A stretch of DNA of 64,000 nucleotides from Paracoccus yeei ATCC BAA-599 (GCF_000622145.1 NZ_JHWH01000013.1:62001-126000), one strand, 5' to 3'; counted from the stretch's first letter, positions 17,324-26,528 are shown. Notes: generated by a model from the letters alone, not told the origin. Numbers and translations are program-made.

Positions 17324-18790
17324 GTGCAACCAACCCCAGAAACCACGCCCATCCGGCCCGAGGACGAAAAGCTGGGGCTTTTCGCGAATCTGGCCTATGG
17401 CATCCAGCATATCCTGACCATGTACGGTGGCATCGTCGCCGTGCCGCTGATCGTCGGCCAGGCCGCGGGCCTGTCGCCCGCCGACATCGGGCTTCTGGTC
17501 ACCGCGTCGCTTTTTGCGGGCGGCGTCGCCACCATCCTGCAGACCATCGGCCTGCCCTTCTTCGGCTGCCAGCTGCCGCTGGTGCAGGGCGTGTCCTTTG
17601 CCGGGGTCGCGACGATGATCACCATCTCGGGCAACGGCGGCATCCAGGCCGTCTTCGGCGCGGTGATCGCCGCCTCGCTGATCGGGCTGCTGATCACGCC
17701 GATCTTCGCGCGCGTCACCAAGTTCTTTCCGCCGCTGGTGGCGGGCATCGTCATCACCACCATCGGCCTGACGCTGATGCCGGTCGCCGGCCGCTGGGCC
17801 ATGGGCGGCAACAGCCGGGCCGAGGATTTCGGCAGCACCAGCAACATCCTGCTGGCCGGGGTGACGCTTGCCATCGTGCTGCTGCTCAGCAAGGTCGGCA
17901 ATGCCACGATCTCGCGCCTGTCGATCCTGCTGGCGCTGGTCGCCGGCACCGCGATCGCCTGGGCAGCGGGCATGACCGACTTCTCGCAGGTGGGCAACGG
18001 CCCGGTCGTGGCGCTGCCCGACATCTTCCACTTCGGCTGGCCGACCTTCGGCACCGCCGCGATCCTGTCGATGTTCATCGTCATCCTGGTCACCCTGGTC
18101 GAAACCTCGGCCGACATCTTCGCCGTGGGCGAAATCGTCGGCACCAAGGTCGATTCGCGCCGGCTGGGCGACGGCCTGCGCGCCGACATGCTGTCCAGCA
18201 TGCTTGCGCCGGTCGTGGGTTCATTCACGCAAAGCGCCTTCGCCCAGAACGTCGGCCTGGTCGCCGTCACCGGGGTGAAAAGCCGCTATGTGGTCGCCAC
18301 CGGCGGCGCGATCCTGGTCTGCCTCGGGCTCTTGCCGATCATGGGCCCGGTCGTGGCCACCATCCCGATGCCGGTCCTCGGCGGCGCGGGCATCGTGCTG
18401 TTCGGCACCGTGACGGCCAGCGGCATCCGCACCCTCGCCAAGGTCAACTACCAGGGCAACATGAACCTGATCATCGTGGCGACCTCGATCGGTTTCGGCA
18501 CCCTGCCGATCATGCTGCCCGAGTTCTACCACCACTTCCCGACCTGGGTGCAGACCATCTTCCACTCGGGAATCAGCTCCTCGGCGCTGATGGCGATCCT
18601 GCTGAACCTGATGTTCAACTACTTCACCGCCGGAAACTCGGAACAGCCCTCGGTCTTCGGGGCGGCGGCCGAGCGGGTGATCCGCTACACCGACCTCTCG
18701 CAGCTGCGCGACGGCGACTATTACCTCGACGGCAAGATGTTCGATGCCGACGGCAAGGAAATCGCCCTGCTTCCGGCCGGGGGCCACTAA
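17324..18790 (+). CDS. NCS2-family purine (xanthine/urate) permease
   Basis: The 488-residue inner-membrane symporter has about 14 membrane spans. The NCS2 signature is seen in FAQNVGLVAVTGVKSR (QN-x-G then T-x-x-x-R), and the preceding Glu in TSADIFAVGE matches the substrate-binding region of xanthine/urate carriers. Context (uraH before, urate oxidase after) supports urate or xanthine import. The start is read as GTG at 17324: GGAGGAG at 17312-17318 lies five bases before it. The in-frame ATG at 17309 would put that ribosome site inside the gene. The 213-base gap upstream holds the palindrome AAAGCTTT (17210-17217) and probably its own promoter. Confidence 0.85.
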   Translation: MQPTPETTPIRPEDEKLGLFANLAYGIQHILTMYGGIVAVPLIVGQAAGLSPADIGLLVTASLFAGGVATILQTIGLPFFGCQLPLVQGVSFAGVATMITISGNGGIQAVFGAVIAASLIGLLITPIFARVTKFFPPLVAGIVITTIGLTLMPVAGRWAMGGNSRAEDFGSTSNILLAGVTLAIVLLLSKVGNATISRLSILLALVAGTAIAWAAGMTDFSQVGNGPVVALPDIFHFGWPTFGTAAILSMFIVILVTLVETSADIFAVGEIVGTKVDSRRLGDGLRADMLSSMLAPVVGSFTQSAFAQNVGLVAVTGVKSRYVVATGGAILVCLGLLPIMGPVVATIPMPVLGGAGIVLFGTVTASGIRTLAKVNYQGNMNLIIVATSIGFGTLPIMLPEFYHHFPTWVQTIFHSGISSSALMAILLNLMFNYFTAGNSEQPSVFGAAAERVIRYTDLSQLRDGDYYLDGKMFDADGKEIALLPAGGH

Positions 18791-18831
18791 GCCAAGACCA
18801 TGGCCAGGCCCGCAACAGAACCGGGCAGGCC

Positions 18832-18903
18832 TGCTTCTTTCTTGCAAAAATATCCTGGGGGAGGAGGCGCTGTGCGCCGGAGGGGGCAAAGCCCCCTCTT
18901 TTT
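18832..18903 (+). repeat. Composite dispersed repeat, copy 3, ending in a terminator
   Basis: The head CTTTCTTG-CAA-AAATATCC (18838-18855) is followed by a G-rich link, a small stem GGCGC-tgt-GCGCC (18866-18878), then a second stem. Its layout matches the copy at 46161-46232. Confidence 0.65.
18880..18903 (+). terminator. Rho-independent terminator after the purine permease
   Basis: GAGGGGGC (18880-18887) pairs with GCCCCCTC (18891-18898) across a three-base AAA loop, followed by TTTTT. It separates the permease from puuD, so urate oxidase needs its own promoter in the 124 bases that follow. Confidence 0.8.
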
Positions 18904-19027
18904 CATTGCAACCGACGCAAACACGGAAAGATTTTCAACGCAGGCTTAAGACAGCCAAGGCAACTGGCCCGATTTTCGCCTATCCTTGCCCTGCGTTAAG
19001 AAAATCCCAGCTAGACAGGAGCACTTC

Positions 19028-20275
19028 ATGTCCGATTTCGCCGTCATCTGGGATTGGCTCGCCTTTGCCATCCGCTGGACGCATGTCGTCACCGCCATCT
19101 GCTGGATCGGCTCTTCCTTCTATTTCGTCGCTCTCGACCTCGGCCTGCGCAAGGTGCCGGGCCTGCCGGCCGGCGCGCACGGAGAAGAATGGCAGGTCCA
19201 TGGTGGCGGATTCTACCACATCCAGAAATACCTGGTCGCGCCCGAGCGGATGCCCGAGCACCTGATCTGGTTCAAATGGGAAAGCTACATGACCTGGATC
19301 TCGGGGGCGGCGCTCCTGATGGTCACCTACTGGGTGGGGTCCGAGCTGTTCCTGATCGACCCGGCCAAGATGGACCTGGCGCCTTGGCAGGCGATCCTGA
19401 TCTCGGCCGCCTCGCTGTCGGTGGGCTGGCTGGTCTACACCAACCTCTGCAAGTCCCGGCTGGGCGAGACGCCGACCCTGCTGATGCTGCTGCTGTTCGT
19501 CCTGCTGATGGTCATGGGCTGGGGCTACAACCAGGTCTTCACCGGCCGCGCCACCATGCTGCACCTGGGCGCCTTTACCGCCACGATCATGACGGCGAAC
19601 GTGTTCTTCGTCATCATGCCGAACCAGCGCATCGTCGTCGCCGACCTCAAGGCCGGGCGTCCCGCCGATCCGAAATACGGCAAGATCGCCAAACTGCGCT
19701 CGACGCACAACAACTACCTGACGCTGCCGGTCGTCTTCCTGATGCTGTCGAACCACTATCCGCTGGCCTTTGCCCACGACCTGAACTGGGTGATCGCGGG
19801 GCTGATCTTCCTGATGGGCGTGACCATCCGGCATTTCTTCAACAGCATGCACGCCGGCAAGGGCTACCTGTGGTGGACCTGGGCGGTCACGACGATCCTG
19901 TTCGTCATCGTCATGTGGATCTCGACCGCGCCGATGCTGCGTCAGACGGTCGAGGAATCCGAGGCCCGCATCCTGACCCCGACCCAGCAGGCCATGGTGG
20001 ACGCGCCCGGCTGGGACGACGCCTATGGCGCCGTCATGGGCCGGTGCAGCATGTGCCACGCAAGAGAGCCCTCGTACGAGGGCATCCACACCGCCCCCAA
20101 GGGCGTCCTGCTGGAAACCCCCGACGACATCACCCGCGCCGCGCGGGAAATCTACATCCAGGCCGGCGTGACCAACGCCATGCCCCCCGCGAACGTCAGC
20201 TTCATGGAGCCGGCCGAACGCCAGGCCATCGTGGACTGGTACCGCTCGCTACCCACGACCTTCGCGCTGAACTGA
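19028..20275 (+). CDS. puuD: Membrane-bound urate oxidase (urate hydroxylase PuuD) with cytochrome c domain
   Basis: This 415-residue protein has a membrane domain of eight to nine helices (about 1-315) fused to a C-terminal cytochrome c (about 325-415). The haem attachment motif is CSMCH (340-344), and the likely axial Met lies in TNAMPPANV. PuuD oxidises urate to 5-hydroxyisourate and passes electrons to the respiratory chain instead of making peroxide. It differs from the soluble uricase found in eukaryotes. AGGAG precedes the ATG at 19028; the frame is open 42 bases further but without a ribosome site. UraH, which takes its product, is encoded 2 kb upstream. Confidence 0.9.
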   Translation: MSDFAVIWDWLAFAIRWTHVVTAICWIGSSFYFVALDLGLRKVPGLPAGAHGEEWQVHGGGFYHIQKYLVAPERMPEHLIWFKWESYMTWISGAALLMVTYWVGSELFLIDPAKMDLAPWQAILISAASLSVGWLVYTNLCKSRLGETPTLLMLLLFVLLMVMGWGYNQVFTGRATMLHLGAFTATIMTANVFFVIMPNQRIVVADLKAGRPADPKYGKIAKLRSTHNNYLTLPVVFLMLSNHYPLAFAHDLNWVIAGLIFLMGVTIRHFFNSMHAGKGYLWWTWAVTTILFVIVMWISTAPMLRQTVEESEARILTPTQQAMVDAPGWDDAYGAVMGRCSMCHAREPSYEGIHTAPKGVLLETPDDITRAAREIYIQAGVTNAMPPANVSFMEPAERQAIVDWYRSLPTTFALN

Positions 20276-20379
20276 CCGCGGGCGCCGGGGAACGCCCCGC
20301 CAGACCACCGACTCGTTGAGAAAATCCCGCCGCCGTGCTATCATGGAAGGCGGCAAATTATTCTTTACGAGTTCTTTTC

Positions 20380-21018
20380 ATGTCTGGGTTGCCGTCTGCG
20401 CCAACGCTGTTGGCCTTTGCCGGCCTTGCCTTCGGACTTGCCGTGACGCCGGGTCCGAACATGGCCTACCTGATATCCTGTTCGATCTGTCGGGGCCGTT
20501 GGGCGGGGCTCGTCTCGCTGGGCGGGATCGCCCTGGGATATGTCTTTTACCTGCTTTGCGCGGTGACGGGGGTTGCAGCGATGTTGCTGGCCCAGCCCCG
20601 GGCACTGGTGCTGCTCAAGCTGGCGGGCGCGGCCTATCTGGCAGTCCTCGCGGTCCGGCTTCTGGCGGCGGACGGGCTGTTCGGGCGGCCTCCTGCCCAG
20701 CATCCCCCGGAAAGCCGAGGCGGGCTGTTCCTGATGGGCTTTCTGACCAACCTGCTGAACCCGGGCGTGGCGTTGCTGTATCTGACGCTGCTGCCCCTGT
20801 TCGTCGTGGTGGAGGCGCGAAGCATCTGGCTGCAATCGCTGACCCTGGGTTCCGTGCATATCGTAATCGGGCTTGCCGTCAACGCCGCGGTGGCCCTGAC
20901 CGCCGGGTCGCTCGCGGGCTTTCTGATCCGCCACCCCGGTTGGTTGCGCGGGCAACGCTGGATCACCTCGGGGGCTCTGGCGGTTTTCTCGGCGCAGATA
21001 CTGGCCGCCCTGTGCTGA
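20380..21018 (+). CDS. LysE/RhtB-family amino acid exporter
   Basis: The 212-residue inner-membrane protein has six predicted helices and the LysE signature LAVTPGPNMAYLISCSICRG in the first 45 residues, plus the mid-protein GFLTNLLNPGVALLYL. The family exports amino acids such as lysine, homoserine or threonine. The start at 20380 gives the usual LysE beginning; the ribosome site is weak (TTTACGAG region), and the frame extends 45 bases upstream. It converges on the LysR gene with four bases between stops. A link with purine use is not evident; removing excess nitrogen as amino acids would be speculation. Confidence 0.8.
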   Translation: MSGLPSAPTLLAFAGLAFGLAVTPGPNMAYLISCSICRGRWAGLVSLGGIALGYVFYLLCAVTGVAAMLLAQPRALVLLKLAGAAYLAVLAVRLLAADGLFGRPPAQHPPESRGGLFLMGFLTNLLNPGVALLYLTLLPLFVVVEARSIWLQSLTLGSVHIVIGLAVNAAVALTAGSLAGFLIRHPGWLRGQRWITSGALAVFSAQILAALC

Positions 21019-21022
21019 AGCC

Positions 21023-21928
21023 TCAGCCGAAGTGCCGCCGCGTCTCACGCGCGATGAAATCGGCAAACAGGCGCACCTTGGGGTCCTGCAGCCGCCGGTG
21101 CGGCGTCAACACGCCGAATTGCGACGGAAGCGGACGGCAGTCGGGCAAGATCTCGACCAGCCGCCCCGAGCCGAGATGCTCGACCACCTCGTAATGCGGG
21201 CGGTTGGCGATGCCGCGCCCTTCCAGCGCCCAGTCGGTCAGCACGTCGCCGTCGTCGGCGTCGAAATGGCCGTTCACCAGCAGCTTCTGCGGTCCCTCGG
21301 GCGTTTGCAGCACCCAGTAATATTCCGGGCTGCGCGGATAGCGCAGCAGCAGGCAGTTGTGCTTGACCAGGTCGTCGGGCTGGGCGGGTGCGCCATGCCT
21401 TTCCAGATAATCGGGCGTTGCCACCAGAACCCGCCGGCATTCCGCGATGCGGCGCCACTTCAGCGCCGAATCCTGCGGCTCGCCCAGAAAGAACGCCAGG
21501 TCGATCCCGTCTGCGATGATGTCGACATTGCGGTCCGACAGCCGCAGCCGGATTTCGACGCCGGGATATTCGTCGCAGAACCGCGGCACCAAGGGCGCGA
21601 TCAGCCGCCGCCCCAGCCCCAGCGGCGCCGTGACCCGCAAGGCGCCATGCGGATTGCCCGAAAACCCCGAAACGACCGCCTCGGCCTCGTCCAGGGTCTC
21701 GATCACCCGGCGCGCGCTGTCATAGAAGGCGCGCCCCACCTCGGTCGGGACCAGCTTGCGGGTGGTGCGGTTCAGCAGCCGCACGCCGAAGCGCGTCTCG
21801 AGATCCTTGATGCGATTCGAGGCAACTGCCGGCGACATGCGCAGATCGCGCCCGCCCGCCGTGATCGACCCCAGTTCGATCACCCGCACGAAAACCCGAA
21901 GACTTTCAAGATATGGCACGGCTCTCAC
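21023..21928 (-). CDS. LysR-family regulator divergent from xdhABC
   Basis: The 301-residue LysR protein has an N-terminal winged helix (about 5-65, with LGSITAGGRDLRMSPAVASNRIKDLE) and a C-terminal periplasmic-binding-like effector domain (about 93-295). It is read away from xdhA across a 108-base gap, so it most likely controls xanthine dehydrogenase genes; the ligand may be a purine or urate. The start appears to be GTG at 21928, with the following codons matching the usual LysR length. A second GTG nine bases later is also possible. The inverted repeat at 21935-21955 lies just upstream. Confidence 0.85.
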   Translation of the reverse strand: MRAVPYLESLRVFVRVIELGSITAGGRDLRMSPAVASNRIKDLETRFGVRLLNRTTRKLVPTEVGRAFYDSARRVIETLDEAEAVVSGFSGNPHGALRVTAPLGLGRRLIAPLVPRFCDEYPGVEIRLRLSDRNVDIIADGIDLAFFLGEPQDSALKWRRIAECRRVLVATPDYLERHGAPAQPDDLVKHNCLLLRYPRSPEYYWVLQTPEGPQKLLVNGHFDADDGDVLTDWALEGRGIANRPHYEVVEHLGSGRLVEILPDCRPLPSQFGVLTPHRRLQDPKVRLFADFIARETRRHFG

Positions 21929-21934
21929 CTGCTT

Positions 21935-21955
21935 CTTTCAAGGAACGGCTGAAAG
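21935..21955. promoter_or_regulatory. Candidate LysR operator upstream of xdhA
   Basis: CTTTCA-N9-TGAAAG is a perfect 21-bp inverted repeat. It sits 6 bases from the start of the LysR gene and 82 bases before xdhA, a normal place for autoregulation and activation of a divergent target. Confidence 0.4.
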
Positions 21956-22036
21956 TCTTATGCTCAATCCATCGTTTCGCAAAGGCCAATTCGCATCTAG
22001 GCTTGCCTTATACCCAGCGATGCCAGCGAGGACATG

Positions 22037-23482
22037 ATGGGCGGCGAGATAAGCTTTCTGCTGAACAATACCGAGATCCGCCTGACCGAGGCGGGGTCGC
22101 GCGACACGCTTCTGGATTTCCTGCGGCTGAACCGCCGCCTGACCGGCACCAAGGAAGGCTGCGCCGAAGGCGACTGCGGCGCCTGCACCGTCTTGGTCGG
22201 CCGGCTGCACCACGGCGCGCTGCGCTATGAACCGATCAACGCCTGCATCCGCTTCCTGGCGTCGTGCCACGGCTGCCATGTGGTCACGGTCGAGCATCTG
22301 CGCGGCCCGGACGGCGGCCTGCACCCGGTCCAGGCGGCGATGGTCGAACACCACGGCAGCCAGTGCGGCTTTTGCACGCCGGGCTTTGTCATGGCGCTTT
22401 ACGGGCTGTGGATGCAAAACCCGCGCCCCGACATGCTGGCCATCGAAACCGCGCTGCAAGGCAACCTGTGCCGCTGCACCGGCTATGAGCCCATCGTCAA
22501 GGCGGCCTTCGCGGCCTCCGAGGCGGGCGGCCAGAACTTCGACGCGCTGACCGTCGAACGCGACCGCGTGACGGCGGCGCTGGCCGCGATCCCGGCCGAG
22601 CGGGTCGAGGTCGCGCGCGGCGAAGACCGCGCCATCCTGCCCGCCGATGCCGCCGACCTGGCGGCGGTGCTGGCCGACAATCCCAAGGCCACCATCGTCG
22701 CCGGGGCGACCGACGTGGGCCTGTGGGTGACGAAATTCCTGCGCGACATTTCGCCCGCCGTGTTCATCGGCCATCTGGCCGACCTCAAGCACATCCACAT
22801 CACGCCGGGCCATATCACCATCGGCGCGGGCGTCACCTATACCGAGTTTGAGCCCTTTGTCCTGCAGCATTTCCCCGAGGCGCTGGACTATTGGCGCCGC
22901 ATCGGCGGCTGGCAGGTCAGGAATGCCGGCACCATCGGCGGCAACGTCGCGAACGGCTCGCCCATCGGGGAAACCCCGCCGCTGCTGATCGCGCTGGGGG
23001 CCACGGTCCGGCTGCGCAGCACCGAGGGCACGCGCGAGGTCGCGGTCGAGGATTACTTCATCGACTACGGCAAGCAGGACCGCCGCCCGGGCGAGTTCGT
23101 GGAATCGGTCACCGTGCCGCTGAAGGGCGACGCGCGCATCGCGGCCTATAAGGTCAGCAAACGCCACCACGCCGACATCACCGCATCCGCCGCCGCCTTC
23201 CGGGTGGAAACCGACGGGGCGACCATCACCTCTGCGCGCGTGGCCTTCGGCGGCATGGCCGCCACCCCGAAACGCGCCGCCCGGGCCGAGGCCGCACTGA
23301 AGGGCCAGCCCTTCACCGCCGAAACCTTCGAGGCCGCCGCGCAGGCTGTCGGGGGCGACTTCCAGCCGCTGTCCGACTGGCGGGCCACGGCCGAATACCG
23401 CCAGCACCTTGCCGCCAACTTCTTCCGCCGCTTCTGGCTTGAACAGTCGGGCGCGGAACACCGCCTGAGGAGGGTCGAATGA
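22037..23482 (+). CDS. xdhA: Xanthine dehydrogenase small subunit
   Basis: The 481-residue XdhA carries the iron-sulfur and FAD domains of the molybdenum enzyme that oxidises hypoxanthine to xanthine and urate with NAD. The plant-type 2Fe-2S ligands are Cys42, 47, 50 and 70 (CAEGDCGAC); the second cluster uses Cys110, 113, 145 and 147 (CGFC and CRC). The FAD domain shows VAGATDVGLWV and NAGTIGGNVANGSPIG. Tandem ATGs occur at 22034 and 22037; GAGGA sits four bases before the second, which is preferred. Its stop overlaps the xdhB start by four bases. This is the bacterial two-polypeptide form. Confidence 0.95.
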   Translation: MGGEISFLLNNTEIRLTEAGSRDTLLDFLRLNRRLTGTKEGCAEGDCGACTVLVGRLHHGALRYEPINACIRFLASCHGCHVVTVEHLRGPDGGLHPVQAAMVEHHGSQCGFCTPGFVMALYGLWMQNPRPDMLAIETALQGNLCRCTGYEPIVKAAFAASEAGGQNFDALTVERDRVTAALAAIPAERVEVARGEDRAILPADAADLAAVLADNPKATIVAGATDVGLWVTKFLRDISPAVFIGHLADLKHIHITPGHITIGAGVTYTEFEPFVLQHFPEALDYWRRIGGWQVRNAGTIGGNVANGSPIGETPPLLIALGATVRLRSTEGTREVAVEDYFIDYGKQDRRPGEFVESVTVPLKGDARIAAYKVSKRHHADITASAAAFRVETDGATITSARVAFGGMAATPKRAARAEAALKGQPFTAETFEAAAQAVGGDFQPLSDWRATAEYRQHLAANFFRRFWLEQSGAEHRLRRVE

Positions 23483-25788
23483 AACAGGACGTTTTCGTCA
23501 AGGGCGCCGCCCATACGTCTATCATCCACGACTCGGCCGTCAAGCACGTGACCGGCCGCGCCGACTATACCGACGACCTGCTGGAGCCCGTGGGCACGCT
23601 GCACGGCTATCTGGGCCTGTCGTCGGTCGCGCATGGCCGCATCACCGCGATGGACCTGGATGCCGTGCGCGCCGCGCCGGGCGTGGTCTGCGTCCTGACG
23701 GCCGAGGACATCCCGGGCATGAACGACATCAGCCCGAACGGCCATCACGACGATCCGGTCTTTGCCACGCCCGAGGTGCATTTCCTGGGCCAGCCGATCT
23801 TTGCCGTCATCGCCGAAACCCGCGACCAGGCGCGGCGCGCCTGCACCCTGGCCCGCGTGGAGTATGACGAACTGCCCTTTGCGCTGGACGCCATCGGGGC
23901 GCGCGACGCGGGCCTGGGCTATGTGACCAAGCCCCTGAAGCTGGCGCGCGGCGACATGGCGGAACTGGACCGCGCACCGCGCCGCCTGTCGGGCCGGCTG
24001 ACCGTCGGCGGGCAGGAGCACTTCTATCTGGAAAGCCAGATCGCCTTTGCCATCCCGGGCGAGGACGACGATGTGATCGTCCACACCTCGACCCAGCACC
24101 CGTCCGAGGTGCAGCACATGGTCGCCCATGTGCTGGGCATCCCCTCGAACGCGGTCGTCGTCAACGTGCGCCGCATGGGCGGCGGCTTCGGCGGCAAGGA
24201 ATCGCAGATGAACATCTTCTGCGTCACCGCCGCCCTGGCCGCGAAAAAGCTGCACCGCCCGGTCAAGATCCGCCCCGACCGCGACGACGACTTCCAGATC
24301 ACCGGCAAGCGGCACGACTTCGTCATCGACTACAATGTCGGCTATGACGAAAGCGGCAAGATCCATGCGGTGGATGCCGATTTCTACGCCCGCTGCGGCT
24401 TTTCGGCGGACCTTTCGGGCCCCGTCACCGACCGGGCGCTGTTTCACGCCGACAACGCCTACTACTATCCGGCCGTGGAACTGCGCAGCCACCCGATGCG
24501 CACCAACACCTGCTCGAACACCGCCTTCCGCGGCTTCGGCGGTCCGCAGGGCGTCGTCATGGCCGAGCGCATCGTCGAGGACATCGCCTATGCGCTGAAC
24601 CGCGACCCGCTGGAAATCCGCAAGCTGAACCTCTACCGGAACGGCCAGCTGACCCCCTATCACCAGGAGGTCGAGGACCAGATCCTGCCGCGCATCTTCG
24701 AGGAACTCGAGGCCAGCAGCGACTATCACGCCCGGCGCCAGGCGGTGCTGGACTGGAACGCGCGCGCCGAACGCGAGGGCGGCGCGATCCGCAAAGGCAT
24801 CGCCCTGACCCCGGTCAAGTTCGGCATCAGCTTCACCGCGACCTGGTTCAACCAGGCGGGCGCGCTGATCCACATCTATACCGACGGCTCGATCCACCTG
24901 AACCACGGCGGGACCGAAATGGGTCAGGGCCTGAACACCAAGGTCGCCCAGGTGGTGGCCGAGGCCCTGGGCGTCGACATCGACCGCATCAAGATCACCA
25001 AGACCACGACCGAAAAGGTCCCGAACACCTCGGCCACGGCGGCCAGCTCCGGCTCGGACCTGAACGGCATGGCGGCGCTGGATGCCTGCCGGCAGCTGAT
25101 CGAACGCCTGACCGCCTTTGCCGCCGAGGCCAAGAAGGTCGCCCCAGAACTGGTCAGCATCGGCGAGACGGTGCGGATCGGGGACGAGGAGATTCCGTTC
25201 CAGGACTTCATCAACACCGCCTATCTGGCACGGGTGCAGATGTCGGCCGCGGGGTTCTACAAGACACCCAAGATCCACTGGAACCGTGACACCGGACAGG
25301 GCCGGCCGTTCTATTACTACGCCTATGGCGCCGCCTGCTCCGAGGTCTCGGTCGACACGCTGACCGGCGAATATGTCATCGAACGCGCCGACGTGCTGCA
25401 TGACGTGGGCCGCAGCCTGAACCCTGCGCTCGACAAGGGTCAGGTCGAGGGCGCCTTCGTCCAGGGCACCGGCTGGCTGACCACCGAGGAGCTGTGGTGG
25501 GACGCCAAGGGGCGGCTGCGCACCCACGCGCCCTCGACCTACAAGATCCCGCTGGCATCCGACCGGCCCAAGGTCTTCAATGTGGCCCTCGCCGACTGGT
25601 CGGTGAACCGCGAAAACACCATCAAGCGGTCCAAGGCCGTGGGCGAGCCGCCCTTCATGCTGGGCATCAGCGTCTTCCAAGCGCTGAACATGGCGGTCGC
25701 CAGCTTCAACGGCTATCGCGAAAACCCGCGCATCGACGCGCCCGCGACGCCCGAACGCGTGCTGATGGCGATCGAGGCGCTGCGATGA
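23479..25788 (+). CDS. xdhB: Xanthine dehydrogenase molybdenum-binding large subunit
   Basis: The 769-residue subunit binds the molybdopterin cofactor and performs purine hydroxylation. Typical segments are the GQEHFYLESQ stretch near residue 175, the cofactor-binding RRMGGGFGGKE, the substrate Arg in NTAFRGFGGPQ, HGGTEMGQGLNTK and the catalytic Glu in KAVGEPPFMLG near the end. It starts inside the last four bases of xdhA and ends inside the first four of xdhC, so the subunits and their maturation factor are made from one coupled message. Confidence 0.95.
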   Translation: MKQDVFVKGAAHTSIIHDSAVKHVTGRADYTDDLLEPVGTLHGYLGLSSVAHGRITAMDLDAVRAAPGVVCVLTAEDIPGMNDISPNGHHDDPVFATPEVHFLGQPIFAVIAETRDQARRACTLARVEYDELPFALDAIGARDAGLGYVTKPLKLARGDMAELDRAPRRLSGRLTVGGQEHFYLESQIAFAIPGEDDDVIVHTSTQHPSEVQHMVAHVLGIPSNAVVVNVRRMGGGFGGKESQMNIFCVTAALAAKKLHRPVKIRPDRDDDFQITGKRHDFVIDYNVGYDESGKIHAVDADFYARCGFSADLSGPVTDRALFHADNAYYYPAVELRSHPMRTNTCSNTAFRGFGGPQGVVMAERIVEDIAYALNRDPLEIRKLNLYRNGQLTPYHQEVEDQILPRIFEELEASSDYHARRQAVLDWNARAEREGGAIRKGIALTPVKFGISFTATWFNQAGALIHIYTDGSIHLNHGGTEMGQGLNTKVAQVVAEALGVDIDRIKITKTTTEKVPNTSATAASSGSDLNGMAALDACRQLIERLTAFAAEAKKVAPELVSIGETVRIGDEEIPFQDFINTAYLARVQMSAAGFYKTPKIHWNRDTGQGRPFYYYAYGAACSEVSVDTLTGEYVIERADVLHDVGRSLNPALDKGQVEGAFVQGTGWLTTEELWWDAKGRLRTHAPSTYKIPLASDRPKVFNVALADWSVNRENTIKRSKAVGEPPFMLGISVFQALNMAVASFNGYRENPRIDAPATPERVLMAIEALR

Positions 25789-26528
25789 TCCGCGTCCTGG
25801 TCACCCATACGCGCGGCTCGACCCCGCGCGAGGCCGGGGCCGAGATGATGGTGTCCGAGACCACGACCATCGGCACCATCGGCGGTGGGCAGCTGGAATA
25901 CATGGCCATCGACCGCGCCCGCCAGATGCTGGCGCGGGGCGAGCTTACCGCCCGGATGAACGTGCCGCTGGGCCCCGAGATCGGCCAGTGCTGCGGCGGC
26001 CGGGTCGAACTCGCGCTGACCCGCAGCGACCGGATGCCCACCCATCCCGACCATCCGCAGGTCCTGATCTTCGGCGCGGGCCATGTCGGCCGGGCGCTGT
26101 CCCGCGCCCTGTCGCTCCTGCCGCTGCGCCCGATCCTGATCGACCAGCGGGCGCCCGAAATCGCGCAGGCGCCGGGCGAAAGCCGCCTGACGCCCCTGCC
26201 CGAGGCCGAGATCCGCCACGCCCCCTACGGCACCAGCCATGTCATCCTGACCCATGACCATGCGCTGGACTTCCTGCTGGCGGCCGAGGCGCTGCGCCGC
26301 ATGGACGCGCCCTATATCGGCATGATCGGCTCCAAGACCAAGCTGGCGCAGTTCCGCCGCTTTGCCCGCGCCCAGGGGCTGGACACCGACCGGCTGACCT
26401 GCCCCATCGGCGCCGGCTACAGCCATGACAAGCGCCCCGAGGTCATCGCCGCCTTCACCGCCGCCGAAATCATCGGCCGCCTGACCCAGACCGTTTCCTT
26501 GTTGAACAAATACCCATGCGACAGCTGA
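25785..26528 (+). CDS. xdhC: XdhC, molybdenum cofactor sulfuration/insertion chaperone (short form)
   Basis: XdhC binds molybdopterin, supports its sulfuration and delivers it to XdhB. The protein shows the N-terminal RGSTPREAGAEMM and TIGGGQLEY segments, a Cys pair in IGQCCGGRVEL (one is the cofactor ligand) and a C-terminal Rossmann domain (VLIFGAGHVG; YIGMIGSKTK; CPIGAGYSHDKRPEVIA). At 247 residues it lacks about 25-30 residues found before RGSTPRE in most XdhC proteins; the ATG at 25785 lies within the xdhB stop, and xdhB occupies the upstream space. Its last codons lie in a copy of the dispersed repeat and overlap guaD by 13 bases. Confidence 0.9.
   Translation: MIRVLVTHTRGSTPREAGAEMMVSETTTIGTIGGGQLEYMAIDRARQMLARGELTARMNVPLGPEIGQCCGGRVELALTRSDRMPTHPDHPQVLIFGAGHVGRALSRALSLLPLRPILIDQRAPEIAQAPGESRLTPLPEAEIRHAPYGTSHVILTHDHALDFLLAAEALRRMDAPYIGMIGSKTKLAQFRRFARAQGLDTDRLTCPIGAGYSHDKRPEVIAAFTAAEIIGRLTQTVSLLNKYPCDS
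26495..26515 (+). repeat. Dispersed repeat head, copy 4, inside coding sequence
   Basis: TTTCCTTGTTGAACAAATACCC matches the copy at 4507-4530 (TTCCTTGTTG then CAAATACCC). Here it encodes the end of XdhC (around VSLLNKYP) and abuts the guaD ATG at 26516. Confidence 0.6.
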
